Shown piece by piece: positions 1-11,433 of a stretch of 64,000 nt of DNA. How positions within the stretch are numbered: the first letter of the stretch is position 1; the number at the start of each line of letters is the position of its first letter. Source of the DNA: an uncultured Mycoplasmataceae bacterium (GTDB lineage Bacteria > Bacillota_I > Bacilli_A > Mycoplasmatales > Mycoplasmoidaceae). The notes below the pieces were generated by a model that saw only the letters and a program-made list of their open reading frames with translations, was not told where the DNA came from and did not search any database. The position numbers and the translations under genes are program-made. The stretch covers positions 1-64,000 of the forward strand of contig CANEON010000003.1 of the NCBI GenBank assembly GCA_947429165.1, read 5' to 3'.

Positions 1-2052
1 ACAATTGGATATACATTTAATATGTGTTTGGGCCAACCGATCCTATTTGCATTATTTGAACAAATTCAAAAGGGATTAGCTGGTAATAAAAACTTAAATG
101 ACTCTTACGGATTAATCTGTATTTATACACTAATGGAAGGTGGCTTCTGATTCTTAGGTGTTCACCCAGAACCAGTTCATGCAATTATGCGTGCTACTTT
201 CTGATTTGATAATATTGCTGCTAATGCTTCTGAAAACGCTGGACACATTTTCATTGAACCATTAATGTATGGTTATGGTGCATTGGGGGGATCTGGTGCT
301 ACATTAATGCTTCCAGCATTATGTTTGTTATGCTGCCGTTCATCTCAAATGAAGGTTACTGGTAAAACTGCTGTATTACCAATCTTATTCCAAGTTAACG
401 AACCTGCATTATTTGGTGTTCCAACAATCTTAAACCCAATCTTTGCTTTACCAATGATTTTTACAGGTATGATCAATGACGTATTATTTAAAGCATTTGC
501 TGATGGATTTGCAAATTCATTCCATGCAGGTTCTTTATATCTACCATGATCAACACCTTACTTCTTACAAGCTGCATTACCAACTCCAACCAGTTGAGTT
601 CCTTGGGTATTCAATATTATTGCACTAGCTGTATGTACATTAACTTATTTACCTGCAGTATTAATTCAAGATAAACAATACTTAAAAGATGAAAAAGCTA
701 AATTAGGTGTTAACTCAGCTAGATTCAACCCTGTATCAGGATTTGATATTCTTAAACGTGCAATATTTGTATATGACCCAGCTGCTAAAAAAGCATTAAA
801 GTTATTCAAGAAAGAACAAAAGAAACAATTAAACAAAAAACTTGAAAACACTCAAAGTGAAAATGTTAAAAAACAATTAACAAACAAATACAACGAATTA
901 GTTTTAAAAGAAACTAAAGCTAACTTCTACTTAGAATTAAAGAACTTAACTAAGTTCTATGAAACTTTAGCTAAAACTAAAAAGGATAAACTTTTAGCTA
1001 AAAAGCAAGCTAATAGTGAAAAAGTTGATCAATTAATTGCTGATAAACAACAAAAAACTAAAAATAAACGTAATAAAGTTTTTGCAAAAATCGAAAAATG
1101 AAAAGAAAACTTAAAAATTTATAATGCTATTATTCTTTCTACAAAGATAAAAGGAAAAGAAAAACACATTCCTACTAAGAAGTTAAACCAATCTTTCAGT
1201 ATTAAACATGCTAACAACAAGATTGTAATGGCTAAAAAGAAGATTGCTAAATATGAACCTATGCTTCAAAAATACAGCAACAATAACGTTACAATTAAAA
1301 AACATATTAAGAACATTGAAGTTAAATTCCAAAAAGAATCTTTAAGCATTGAAAAAGATCTAATTAAATCTAATAACAAGGTTTATAAGAGATTTGAATC
1401 TAAGATGAAAAAATTCTTAGCTAAATGTAAAAAGAACGGAAATGGAATGGGTTCATTCCGTGTAGTTCCTAACTTATCTAAATATAAAAATTTAGATGCT
1501 CTAATGGAAAAACACAACAACAAAGTTCAAAATGCTCACAAACATTGAAAAGAAATTATTGAAGCTGATAAGAAACAATTGTTATTAGGTGTAAACCCAT
1601 GAGTTGAAAAAGAAGAAACTCCAGAACAAGCTGTTGCAAAAGTAACTCCTGAACAATCTAAAGAAGTTAACACTACTAAGAAAGAACAAAAAGAAGTTGC
1701 TAAAGTAAGTAAAGGATTAGATCCAAATAAAAAATATCAAGTATTAGTATTATGTTTGGGTGCTGGAAGCTCTGCAGTATTAGCAAATACTATCAATAAA
1801 GGATTAAAACAATCTAAAGTAACTAACATCAAAGCTGCTGCTCTTGCATGAGGTCAACACGAATCTGCTCTAGCTTCATCTGATTTAGTTGTTCTATCTC
1901 CTCAATTAGGTTCACATGCAAACAACTTATCTAAACAAGCTGAATCTATTGGATTCAAACTATTAGCTTGCAGAGGAAGAGACTACATTGAACTTTCTAA
2001 AAACCCAGCTGGTGCTGCTGAAATAGTTATTAAAAAACTTTCAGGAGAATAA
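1..2052 (+). CDS. PTS lactose/cellobiose-family EIICB permease (3' part)
   Basis: Membrane sugar transporter that phosphorylates its substrate during uptake. The gene starts before the window. Residues 1-220 of the visible part are the end of an EIIC domain, with the family motif N-E-P-A-L-F-G-V-P near residue 137 and hydrophobic helices. Residues about 575-683 are an EIIB domain of the lactose (LacE) type: V-L-C-L-G-A-G-S-S carries the phospho-accepting Cys, and A-C-R-G-R-D-Y-I closely follows the LacE ending. Between them lies a highly charged, Lys-rich, helical linker of about 350 residues, much longer than the few tens of residues usual in LacE. Sugar specificity cannot be read from this. 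A class II aldolase gene follows after 2 bases, so the two are probably co-transcribed. Confidence 0.88.
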
Positions 2053-2054
2053 TC

Positions 2055-2939
2055 ATGAATAATTACAAACAACACAATTTAGTTAATATGAATGAAATGT
2101 TGCGTAAGGCTCAAGAAGGCCATTATGCAGTACTTCATATTAACGCAATCAATTTTGATTGAATGAAAACTACAATTCTTGCTGCGCAAGAAACAAATTC
2201 GCCAATCATTATTGCTCTAACCGGCAAATCAATGGCTGGTATGTGTAATCCAGAAACAGTTGCTCACATGGTTTATGATTTAATGGATCATTACGAAGTA
2301 ACTGTTCCGGTTGCTCTTCATTTAGACCACGGTTCATATGAAGATGCACTTGCATGTATTAAAGCAGGATTTAGTTCAGTAATGTATGACGGTTCACATG
2401 TTCCTTTTGAAGAAAACATTAAGAAAACAAATGAAGTTTTAGCTCTAGCTAAACAATACGATGTTTCTGTTGAAGGTGAAGTTGGTGCAATTGGTGGTAA
2501 AGAAGATGGTGTTACTGGTAATGGTGAACAAGCTAACCCAGAAGAATGCTCTAAATTAGCCGCAACTGGTATTAGCTGTTTAGCTGCAGGTATTGGAAAC
2601 ATTCATGGTTTATATCCAGCAAACTGAAAAGGTTTAAATTTTGATTTACTAGAACAAATTAAAAATAAAACAAACCACATTCCATTAGTTTTACACGGCG
2701 GAACTGGAATTCCAGCTGAACAAGTTCAAAAAGCAATTAACTTAGGTGTATGTAAAGTTAATGTCGGTACTGAAACTTTAGTTGCTTTCACAAACCAGGT
2801 TAGTGCTTACTTTGAAGCAGGCAAACATAAAGAAGGCAAAGGATTTGATCCTAGAAAATACTTACCAATCGCTTATGATGGTGTAAAAGCCAAGATCATA
2901 GAAAAATTAAAAATCACTGGTTCATTAGGCAAAGCCTAA
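2055..2939 (+). CDS. fba: Class II fructose-bisphosphate aldolase
   Basis: Zinc-dependent aldolase that splits fructose-1,6-bisphosphate into dihydroxyacetone phosphate and glyceraldehyde-3-phosphate in glycolysis. The 294-residue product has the class II signature H-L-D-H-G at residues 89-93, a Gly-rich metal/phosphate segment (V-L-H-G-G-T-G-I-P) and the N-V-G-T phosphate-binding motif near residue 236. Length is normal for the family. The start ATG lies 2 bases after the PTS permease stop, which ties expression to sugar import. Ketose-bisphosphate aldolases of the tagatose (GatY/KbaY) type share these motifs and cannot be fully excluded, particularly next to a LacE-like permease, but there are no tagatose-6-phosphate genes nearby and this looks like the glycolytic enzyme. 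Confidence 0.9.
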
Positions 2940-2942
2940 GCA

Positions 2943-2966
2943 AAATCCCCAAGCGGGATTTTTTTA
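2943..2966 (+). terminator. Rho-independent terminator after fba
   Basis: Seven-base stem AAATCCC / GGGATTT (2943-2949 with 2955-2961) around a 5-base loop, running into a T tract. It closes the PTS-aldolase unit. Confidence 0.85.
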
Positions 2967-3014
2967 TTTCTATTAAAAAAAGATATATAAGAATAGTATT
3001 AGGAGTAAACAACT

Positions 3015-3473
3015 ATGAATAAAAAATTAATTAAAACTATTGCAAGCATTACATGTGGATTAGGGATAGCTACCTCTGTTCCGTTTATTGTATCAAGCTG
3101 TAACAAGAATGAAGATTCTATTGAACTTTCTATCACTTATAATGGTCAAGATAAAGCTTATGGTAAATTAACAAAGCAACATTCAGGAGAAAAAGTTTGA
3201 GATTATTCAAAAGCGACTTTATCATCTGCTGGAGCTACATTAGGATCTTTAGAATGAATTTTTGATGTTAAATGCATAAATTATCCTACAGAAAGATGAA
3301 CGGATTGAATCGAAATAAAATTTGACACTGCCTCTAGCAAAATAGCTATTCACCAAATTAAACCAGTACCATCATCAGATGAAGCAAGAAACTTTGAATT
3401 TAGTATTCAAGCAAAAAAAGGATCAAACTATTCAAACGTTATAGATGGATTTACTTGCACAGTTTATTGCTAA
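3015..3473 (+). CDS. Small surface lipoprotein
   Basis: Predicted membrane-anchored lipoprotein of 152 residues, function unknown. The N-terminus (M-N-K-K-L-I-K, a hydrophobic segment, then lipobox V-S-S-C at residues 26-29) is a lipoprotein signal peptide; LspA is encoded in this window. The mature part is Ser/Lys-rich without a domain I recognise and contains four tryptophans, all encoded by TGA. The start is preceded by AGGAG at a good distance. The signal peptide is almost identical to that of the LRR lipoprotein at 9526, although the exposed parts are unrelated. The gene is convergent with mnmA, with only 10 bases between the two stop codons. Confidence 0.8.
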
Positions 3474-3483
3474 AACAATCAAC

Positions 3484-4608
<1,125 letters not shown>

Positions 4609-4665
4609 TTATATTATAAACTTATCTAAATATATAATTAACATATAGAAATATTGGAGTTAAAC

Positions 4666-5382
4666 ATGTCGACACCACACAATCAAGCAAAAAAAGAAGA
4701 TATTGCAAAAGTAGTTTTAATGCCTGGAGATCCATTAAGAGCAAAGTTCGTTGCAGAAAACTATTTACAAAATGCTAAATTAGTTAACTCTGTAAGAAAT
4801 ATGTATGCTTATACAGGAGAATATAAAGGCAAAAGAGTAACAGTGATGGCTCATGGTATGGGTATACCATCAGTTGGTATTTACTCATATGAATTATTTA
4901 AATTCTATGATGTAGACTACATCATAAGATTTGGAACCGCTGGCGGATACAAAGAAAATATTAAGGTTGGTGATGTAATTATTGCTAAATCTTCATTTAG
5001 TGAATCTAGATATGCAATTGATTTAGGAATTAAAGATGCTCCTAAAATTTTATATCCTTCAAAACTTTTATTAGATAAAGCAATTGAATCAGCTACTTCA
5101 TTAAATATGAAGTATCACTTAAGCCAAGTAGCAAGTGAAGATGTATTTTATAACTGCTATACATTAGAACAAAATATTGCAAGAACCCAAAACTCAGACG
5201 CTGTTGAAATGGAAGCATATGCATTATATGCAAATGCTCAATTATTAAATAAACATGCTTTAACAATTTTAACTTGTTCAGACTCAATGATTACAGGTGA
5301 AGAAATGAGTCCAGAACAAAGACAAACATCAACTAAAAATATGATTGAATTAGCGTTAGACATTGCAACAAGATTGGAGTAG
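4666..5382 (+). CDS. deoD: Purine-nucleoside phosphorylase DeoD
   Basis: Cleaves purine (deoxy)nucleosides with phosphate to base and (deoxy)ribose-1-phosphate. The 238-residue product has the usual bacterial DeoD length and motifs: M-S-T-P-H-N start, V-L-M-P-G-D-P-L-R-A phosphate loop, R-F-G-T-A-G-G, and V-E-M-E-A-Y-A near residue 182, with C-S-D-S-M-I holding the purine-binding Asp. The ATG at 4666 is chosen over an in-frame TTG at 4654, because TTGGAG at 4654-4659 serves as the ribosome binding site. It is the first gene of a five-gene nucleoside salvage operon; deoC begins 3 bases after its stop. Confidence 0.95.
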   Translation: MSTPHNQAKKEDIAKVVLMPGDPLRAKFVAENYLQNAKLVNSVRNMYAYTGEYKGKRVTVMAHGMGIPSVGIYSYELFKFYDVDYIIRFGTAGGYKENIKVGDVIIAKSSFSESRYAIDLGIKDAPKILYPSKLLLDKAIESATSLNMKYHLSQVASEDVFYNCYTLEQNIARTQNSDAVEMEAYALYANAQLLNKHALTILTCSDSMITGEEMSPEQRQTSTKNMIELALDIATRLE

Positions 5383-5385
5383 ATT

Positions 5386-6024
5386 ATGAATTACAACAGA
5401 TATATTGACCACACATTATTAAAACAAGATGCTTCTATTGAACAAATAGAAAAACTTTGTAAAGAAGCAATCGAACACGATTTCTTTTCAGTATGTATCA
5501 ATCCTTGATACATACCTGCTTGTAAAAAATTCTTAACAGGTTCAAATGTTAAAGTTTGTACTGTTATTGGTTTCCCTTTAGGATCAATGACTACTGAAGC
5601 AAAAGTTTTTGAAACTAAAGATGCAATAGCAAAAGGCGCTGATGAAATAGATATGGTTTTAAATATTAGCCAATTAAAAGCTAAAAACCTTGACTATGTT
5701 GTTGATGAAATCAACAAAATTAAAGCTGAATGTCCAAATAACGTTTTAAAAGTTATTATTGAAACTTGTTTATTATCTGAAGAAGATAAAATCAATGCAT
5801 GTAAATGTGTAAGTCAATCTAATGCTGATTTTATTAAAACCTCAACAGGTTTTAGTACTAGTGGAGCAACGGTTGCTGATGTTAAATTATTAAGACAACA
5901 CACAAGTTCTAATAAAAAAGTAAAAGCTGCTGGCGGTGTTAGAACTCATCAAGATTTAGTAGATATGGTAAATGCTGGTGCAGAACGTATTGGAACATCT
6001 AGAGGAGTAGATTTAATTAAATAA
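5386..6024 (+). CDS. deoC: Deoxyribose-phosphate aldolase DeoC
   Basis: Splits 2-deoxyribose-5-phosphate into acetaldehyde and glyceraldehyde-3-phosphate, linking deoxynucleoside breakdown to glycolysis. The 212-residue product has Y-I-D-H-T-L-L-K at the N-terminus, [10 protein letters not shown], the Asp of E-I-D-M-V-L-N, the Schiff-base Lys in D-F-I-K-T-S-T-G-F and the second active-site Lys in V-K-A-A-G-G-V-R. All catalytic residues are present and length is standard. The ribosome binding site lies inside the end of deoD; the stop codon overlaps the start of the next gene as TAATG. Confidence 0.96.
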
Positions 6025-7322
6025 TGAATTTCTTAGATATCATTGAAGCTAAAAGAACTAAAAAAGAATTGAATCAAGAACAAATTCAATTCTTTATTGA
6101 TTCTTATGTAAATAATAAAATTCCTGATTATCAATCAGCTGCATTTTTAATGGCAATAAATCTAAACGATTTAAATTTAGAAGAAACATACTATTTGACA
6201 AAGAGTATGTTATATTCTGGTAACACAGTTGATTTATCAACTGTTAAAGGAATTAAGATTGATAAACATTCAACTGGTGGAGTTGGAGATAAAGTCTCAG
6301 TTATTATTGGACCAATTTGTGCTGCATTTGGTTTAAAGGTTGCTAAGATGTCTGGTAAAGGATTAGGACACACCGGAGGGACAATTGATAAATTAAACTC
6401 AATTGGAGTAAATACAGACCTATCGTTAAACCAATGTAGACAATTATTAAATAAAAATGGAATTTTTATTACTGCTCAAACTGAGGACATTGTTCCAGCA
6501 GACAAAAAAATCTATGATTTAAGAAATGCAACAAGCACAGTTGATTCAATTCCTTTAATTGCTTCTTCGATTGCTTCTAAGAAAATCGCTATGGGAACCG
6601 ACTATGTATTTATTGATGTAAAAGTTGGTGATGGCGGTTACTGTGAAACAATTGAAAAAGCAACTAAACTTTCAAAGATCTTGGTTTACCTATTAAAGAA
6701 ATTTAATAGAAAATGTATTGTTCATATTACAAATATGAACCAACCGCTTGGTAGAGCAATTGGTAACATGATTGAAATGAAAACATCAATCGAATTTCTA
6801 CAAGGTAACTATGAATCAGATGATATTAAAGAATTAATATATGAATTTGTTTCTGATATCTTAGTATCTACTAAGATATGTAAGAACAAACAAGTTGCTC
6901 TTAAAGAAGTTGATAATGTTATCAAATCTGGTAAAGCATTAGATAAATTTTACGAATGAATTAAATCTCAAGGCGCTGATGTTAAAAAGATTAGTAAGAA
7001 CAACTTCTTTAAGCCTAAATATAAATTTGAAGTCAAAGCAACAAAGAGTGGATTTATTAAATACAAATCAACTCGTGAAGTAGGAATGGTATCATTCCTA
7101 CTTGGTGCTGGAAGAGTTGTAAAATCTGCTCCAATTGATTTCCAAGCAGGAATTTACCTTAACAAGATAATTAATGAAAAAGTTAAGGTTGGAGAGACAA
7201 TCGCTACACTTTATTCATCAAACAAAATCTCAAAAGAACTAATTAAGAGATTTTCTAACAACGTTGAGTACTCTTCAAAGAAGTTTAAACAAACCCCAAA
7301 TATTGTTAAAATTATTAAGTAA
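6024..7322 (+). CDS. deoA: Thymidine/pyrimidine-nucleoside phosphorylase
   Basis: Phosphorolyses thymidine, deoxyuridine and possibly uridine to base and pentose-1-phosphate. The 432-residue product shows the family layout: N-terminal helical domain, K-H-S-T-G-G-V-G-D-K phosphate-binding signature at about residues 75-84, K-M-S-G-K-G-L-G-H-T-G-G-T-I-D-K-L, and Y-D-L-R-N-A-T-S-T-V-D-S-I-P. The C-terminal domain contains the G-A-G-R segment. Its start overlaps the deoC stop by one base. Whether it accepts both uridine and thymidine (Pdp) or only thymidine (DeoA) cannot be told from sequence. Confidence 0.94.
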
Positions 7323-7330
7323 TAGTAAAT

Positions 7331-7735
7331 ATGAAAGATCAAATATATTCACAACTTAAAAAAGAGTTAAAAAACTCTTATAGTCCATATTCAAAATTTA
7401 GAACAGCTGCATTAGTAGTTACCGATAAAGGTAACTATCTAGGATGCAACATTGAAAACGCTTCTTATTCATTAACTAATTGTGCAGAAAGAAGCGCTAT
7501 TTTCAATGCTATTAGTAATGGGGCAAAACAATTTAAGAAATTATATTTAATTTCTTCATCTAATAAATTAGATGTGATTCCATGTGGAAGTTGTTTACAA
7601 GTAATGGCAGAATTTTTTAAACCAACAACTCCAATAGTTGTTTATTCAAATTCTGGCAAAATTGTTAACTACCAATTAAAAGATTTATTACCTAAATCTT
7701 TTACTAAGAAGGAGCTAAATAATGCCAAAAAATAA
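7331..7735 (+). CDS. cdd: Cytidine deaminase
   Basis: Zinc-dependent deamination of cytidine and deoxycytidine to uridine and deoxyuridine, which DeoA can then use. The 134-residue product is the homotetrameric short form. The zinc site is visible as N-C-A-E-R-S-A (Cys ligand and catalytic Glu) and P-C-G-S-C (two Cys ligands); the substrate loop is G-C-N-I-E-N-A-S-Y. Fourth gene of the deo operon; its last 14 bases overlap the start of the phosphohexomutase gene, indicating translational coupling. Confidence 0.95.
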   Translation: MKDQIYSQLKKELKNSYSPYSKFRTAALVVTDKGNYLGCNIENASYSLTNCAERSAIFNAISNGAKQFKKLYLISSSNKLDVIPCGSCLQVMAEFFKPTTPIVVYSNSGKIVNYQLKDLLPKSFTKKELNNAKK

Positions 7736-9353
7736 TTTAGTTGATCTTTGATTAAAATCAAAAAAAGTTTCAAAACAAGACAAACAAGCAATTAAAAAAA
7801 TGTCAAAAGAACAAATCAAAGTTAACTTTGATAATTCTTTAATGGCTTTTGGTACTGCAGGAATCCGTGCTAAGATGGGTCCTGGTACAAAACAACTAAA
7901 TGAATTTACATATCCTCAAATCACTATTGCTTATGCAAAATACATTGTAAAGCATTTTAAAAATCCATCTATTGTCATCGGACATGACAATAGATTAAAC
8001 TCTATTGAATACTCTAATTTATGTGCAAGAGTTTTATCTTCTTTTGGAATTAAAGTTTATTTGTTTAATAAAAACAAATTAATGCCTACACCAATCATTT
8101 CCTATGTAATAAGAGAACTTAAGTCTTCTGGAGGAATTATTGTTACTGCAAGTCATAATCCAAAAGAATATAACGGATTCAAAGCATACAACCCAGATGG
8201 TGGACAAATCTTACCTGATGTAGCAAACGAAATTGCTTCATACATGCCTAAACCAAAAGATGTTTTAAATATTACATTTAAACCAAATGCTAAAAACATC
8301 TTAACTATTGATGATAAATATATTGAGAAATATTTATCAGAAGCTAAGCAAGCCTTAGTTGATCAAAAAATAATTTCAGAAAAAAAGAAGTTCCCAATTA
8401 TTTTTACAGGACACCACGGAACATCTTGTGAATTATTGCCTAAATTTTTAAATTCTTTAGGTTTCAACATTATTCCTGTTAAGGAACAATGTTATGAAGA
8501 TCCTAACTTTACTAATTCACCATCTTCTAACCCGGAAGCTGCTGATTCATTTAATTTAGCAATTCAATATGCTAAAAGAAATAAATCAAAAATCATTATT
8601 GGTATTGATCCTGATGCTGATAGAATGGCCATCATGATCAATAAAAATAACAAATGAAGATTGATGACTGGTAATGAAATGGGAATCATTTATACATGAT
8701 ATGTATTAAATAATAAGAAGTTTAAAAAGACTCCGTACGTTGCTTCTTCGTGAGTATCAAATAATTTAATTGATCGAATTTGTAAAAAGTTTAAAGCTAA
8801 AGTTTATCGTACAGGAACAGGTTTTAAATGAATGGGTGCTTTAGTTTCTCAAAAACTAAACAAAGAAGATTTTGTAGTAGCATTTGAAGAAGCAATCGGT
8901 GCATTAAACACTACTCTCAACAGAGATAAAGATTCATTTACTGCAAGTGCTTTAGCACTTGAGATATATACAAAATACCAAAAACAAAATATGGATTTTG
9001 TAGATATCCTAAACAAATTTATTTATCCTGAATACGGATATTGATATGGTGAAACTGTTGCATATAGTTATGCAAACATTTTAGATTGAAAACCAGTTGT
9101 TCAATCTAAACTTGACATGCTAAAGAAATTTAAAGCTAAGAAGATTGGTAAATACCAATTAAAGAGAGTTGTTTGAAACAAACAAGGCGATTGTTTAGAT
9201 TGAATTCTAAATGGAGATTCTTGAATCAGATTTAGAGTTTCAGGAACTGAACCTAAATTTAAAGCTTATTACAACTTGTATGCAAAAGATCAAGATACTC
9301 TTGATAAACAAGTAAAAGAAGTTAAAGAGTTTATTTCAAAAATTTTATCTTAA
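7722..9353 (+). CDS. Phosphohexomutase (phosphomannomutase/phosphoglucomutase), likely also phosphopentomutase
   Basis: Alpha-D-phosphohexomutase family enzyme of 543 residues. Visible signatures: T-A-S-H-N-P-K-E-Y-N-G with the phosphoserine near residue 144, the metal-binding loop I-D-P-D-A-D-R, the sugar-binding G-N-E-M-G / E-E-A-I-G region and a C-terminal phosphate-binding R-V-S-G-T-E-P-K. The family interconverts 1- and 6-phosphates of hexoses, and some members handle pentoses. It ends the deoD-deoC-deoA-cdd operon. No DeoB is visible here, so I infer it may supply phosphopentomutase activity between the phosphorylases and DeoC. The start ATG overlaps the end of cdd and is preceded by AAGGAG. 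Confidence 0.9.
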
Positions 9354-9525
9354 TTTTTTTGAATACAACAATATTGAAAAGAAAAAGCAGTTGTCTAAAG
9401 AATGAAATTTAGCTACTTAATTAACTATTTTAACCACAAAAACGCATACTCAAAGATGGTATTTTATGGGCTTTTCAACTTTTGTTGCAAAAACGAGTAT
9501 AAATATAATATTGGAGATTAAAAAA

Positions 9526-11217
9526 ATGAATAAAAAATTGATAAAAACTATTGCAAGTATTACTTTCGGATTAGGAATTGCTGCATCAATTCCATTTATA
9601 TCAACTAGTTGTAAACAGAAAAGCACTGCATTGCCAAAAGAAGTTTATCATATTACATCAGAAGGTGTTTTAACAGGTTTTGAAACAGAATTTTTAAACA
9701 ATATGGACAAATATTCAAATTGCAATACTATGCTTATACCTGATGAAGTTACAGCAATTAGTGATGGTGCTTTTTTAAGTGAAGATAACCAATTTCCAAC
9801 ATATATTACCAATTTAGCTTTTAGTGAATCTTCAAAAATAACTTCAATTGGAGAATCTGCTTTTTGTTACTGCTTTTCTCTAGTTTCTGTTGATTTGTCT
9901 CAATGTGCTCATTTAAAAACGTTGGGTGATTATGCGTTTGATGAATGTGAATCTATTACTTTTGTGTCTTTGCCATCTTCATTAACCTCTATTAGTTTTG
10001 GTGCATTCGCATATTGTAGTAAATTAACAAGCATTAACTTTCCTGCTTCAATTACAGAAATTGGTGAACGAGCATTTGAAGATTGTTATTCTTTAGAGTC
10101 AGTTGATTTATCTAAATGTACTCAATTAGGATTAATCAATGATGATGCTTTTAAAAGCAATTCTTCATTGAAATTTCTTAAATTTCCGTCTTCCCTTACT
10201 GCTATAGGTGAGGAAGCTTTTGAAAATTGTTCAGCATTAACTACTATTCATTTCCCAAGTTCTTTACAATCAATTGGTTCTTCCGCTTTTCGTTCTTGTA
10301 CTTCAGTTGCTTCTATTTTTTTTCCATCTTCACTAACTGAAATTGGTTCTAGCGCATTCTCCCTATGTTCTTCATTAAACACAATAACATTTCCTGAAGA
10401 CAATAATGGAGCGTTTGGTTTAGCAACAAATTTAGGAACCAAAGCTTTTGTTGTTGTTAAAAAACTTACCGATGGCTATATATGATCAAGCGAAAACGGT
10501 GTCGTTGGATCTTTGTCTTGTGGAAAAATTTCACTACCTAACGATCTTACACAAATTGCAGAATGAGCGTTTTCGGGTTGCTCTGGTATAACAAATATTT
10601 CTTTTCCGTCAACATTAACATTTATTGGTAAACATGCATTTTCTAATTGTAATGATTTAAAAACAGTTGATCTTTCAAAATGTACTAATTTAGAAACATT
10701 ATCTGAAAGTAGCTTCGGTTTTATTTCCTCATTAACTTCTATATCTTTACCTGAAAGCATAAAAACTATTCAAAAAAGTGTGTTTTATGGTTGTAGTTCA
10801 TTGAAAACAATTAACCTATCTATTTGTAAAAATTTAGAAACAATTGGTGATGTTGTTTTTAGTGACTGTAGTAGTCTTGAATCAATCTCATTACCAAATT
10901 CATTAAAAACCTTTGAATACGGTGTTTTTCGCTCTTGCGCTTCGCTTTTGACAATATCATTTCCATCTTCATTAACTACTATCAATGATGCCACTTTTGC
11001 TGGATGTCGTTCATTACAAATGATTACTTGAGATGCACCAAATTTAGAAAATGTATCTATTTTAGGTAGTGCATTTTATGATATTTCAAAAACTGGTAAA
11101 GTAAAATCGACTTCAACAAGCATTAGTTCAATCGATCTTTTAAACTGGTTACAAGGAAAAGACGGGACTGGCATAAAGGGTTCTTTCCCTAATCAAGGCT
11201 GAGACCCAATCAATTAG
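9526..11217 (+). CDS. BspA-type leucine-rich-repeat surface lipoprotein
   Basis: Predicted surface lipoprotein of 563 residues. The signal peptide M-N-K-K-L-I-K-T-I-A-S-I ends in lipobox S-T-S-C near residue 30. Nearly all of the rest consists of about 23-residue Treponema/BspA-type repeats of the form I-G-x-x-A-F-x-x-C-x-x-L-x-x-I-x-x-P-x-S-L-T, two of them wrapped as S-V-D-L-S-K-C-x-x-L units. In other organisms such repeats mediate adhesion to host proteins or cells; the ligand here is unknown. The ATG at 9526 is chosen over an in-frame ATG at 9466, because TTGGAG at 9511-9516 precedes it and the earlier start would bury the signal peptide. Flanked by phosphohexomutase and tpiA; a terminator follows. 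Confidence 0.88.
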
Positions 11218-11259
11218 TTTATTAATTGTAAATTTATAATTTATCCGTCTTCATAAATA

Positions 11260-11284
11260 ACGTCAGCAATTAGCTGGCGTTTTT
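11260..11284 (+). terminator. Rho-independent terminator after LRR lipoprotein
   Basis: Stem ACGTCAGC / GCTGGCGT (11260-11267 with 11273-11280, one G-T pair), 5-base loop, then TTTT. The following 150 bases up to tpiA hold only a likely -10 box (TATAAT at 11401-11406). Confidence 0.8.
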
Positions 11285-11433
11285 CCTTATATTTTGTTTT
11301 GCTTAGAATTTATTGTGCAAAATTTAATACATAAGTTGGATTATGAAATTATTATTTTTGGTTTTTTAACAATACTCTCAATAACATTTAATATTAAATA
11401 TATAATTAAGATATATTTTATTGAGGTATTAAC

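Noticed and set aside
2318-2602. Minus-strand open frame inside fba
   Set aside because: Shadow of the strongly conserved aldolase coding region; no ribosome binding site or family match.
2055-2939. Aldolase as tagatose-1,6-bisphosphate aldolase of a lactose pathway
   Set aside because: No lacA/B/C/D genes or phospho-beta-galactosidase are nearby and the enzyme is a class II type, so the glycolytic role is simpler; not excluded by sequence alone.
4654-4665. TTG start for deoD
   Set aside because: This TTG is part of the ribosome binding site TTGGAG; the family start M-S-T-P-H-N is at 4666.
9466-9525. Earlier in-frame ATG for the LRR lipoprotein
   Set aside because: It would put 20 residues before the signal peptide and ignore the TTGGAG ribosome binding site at 9511-9516.
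10248-10994. Three minus-strand open frames inside the LRR lipoprotein
   Set aside because: Produced by the regular repeat codons on the plus strand; they share no conserved protein pattern.
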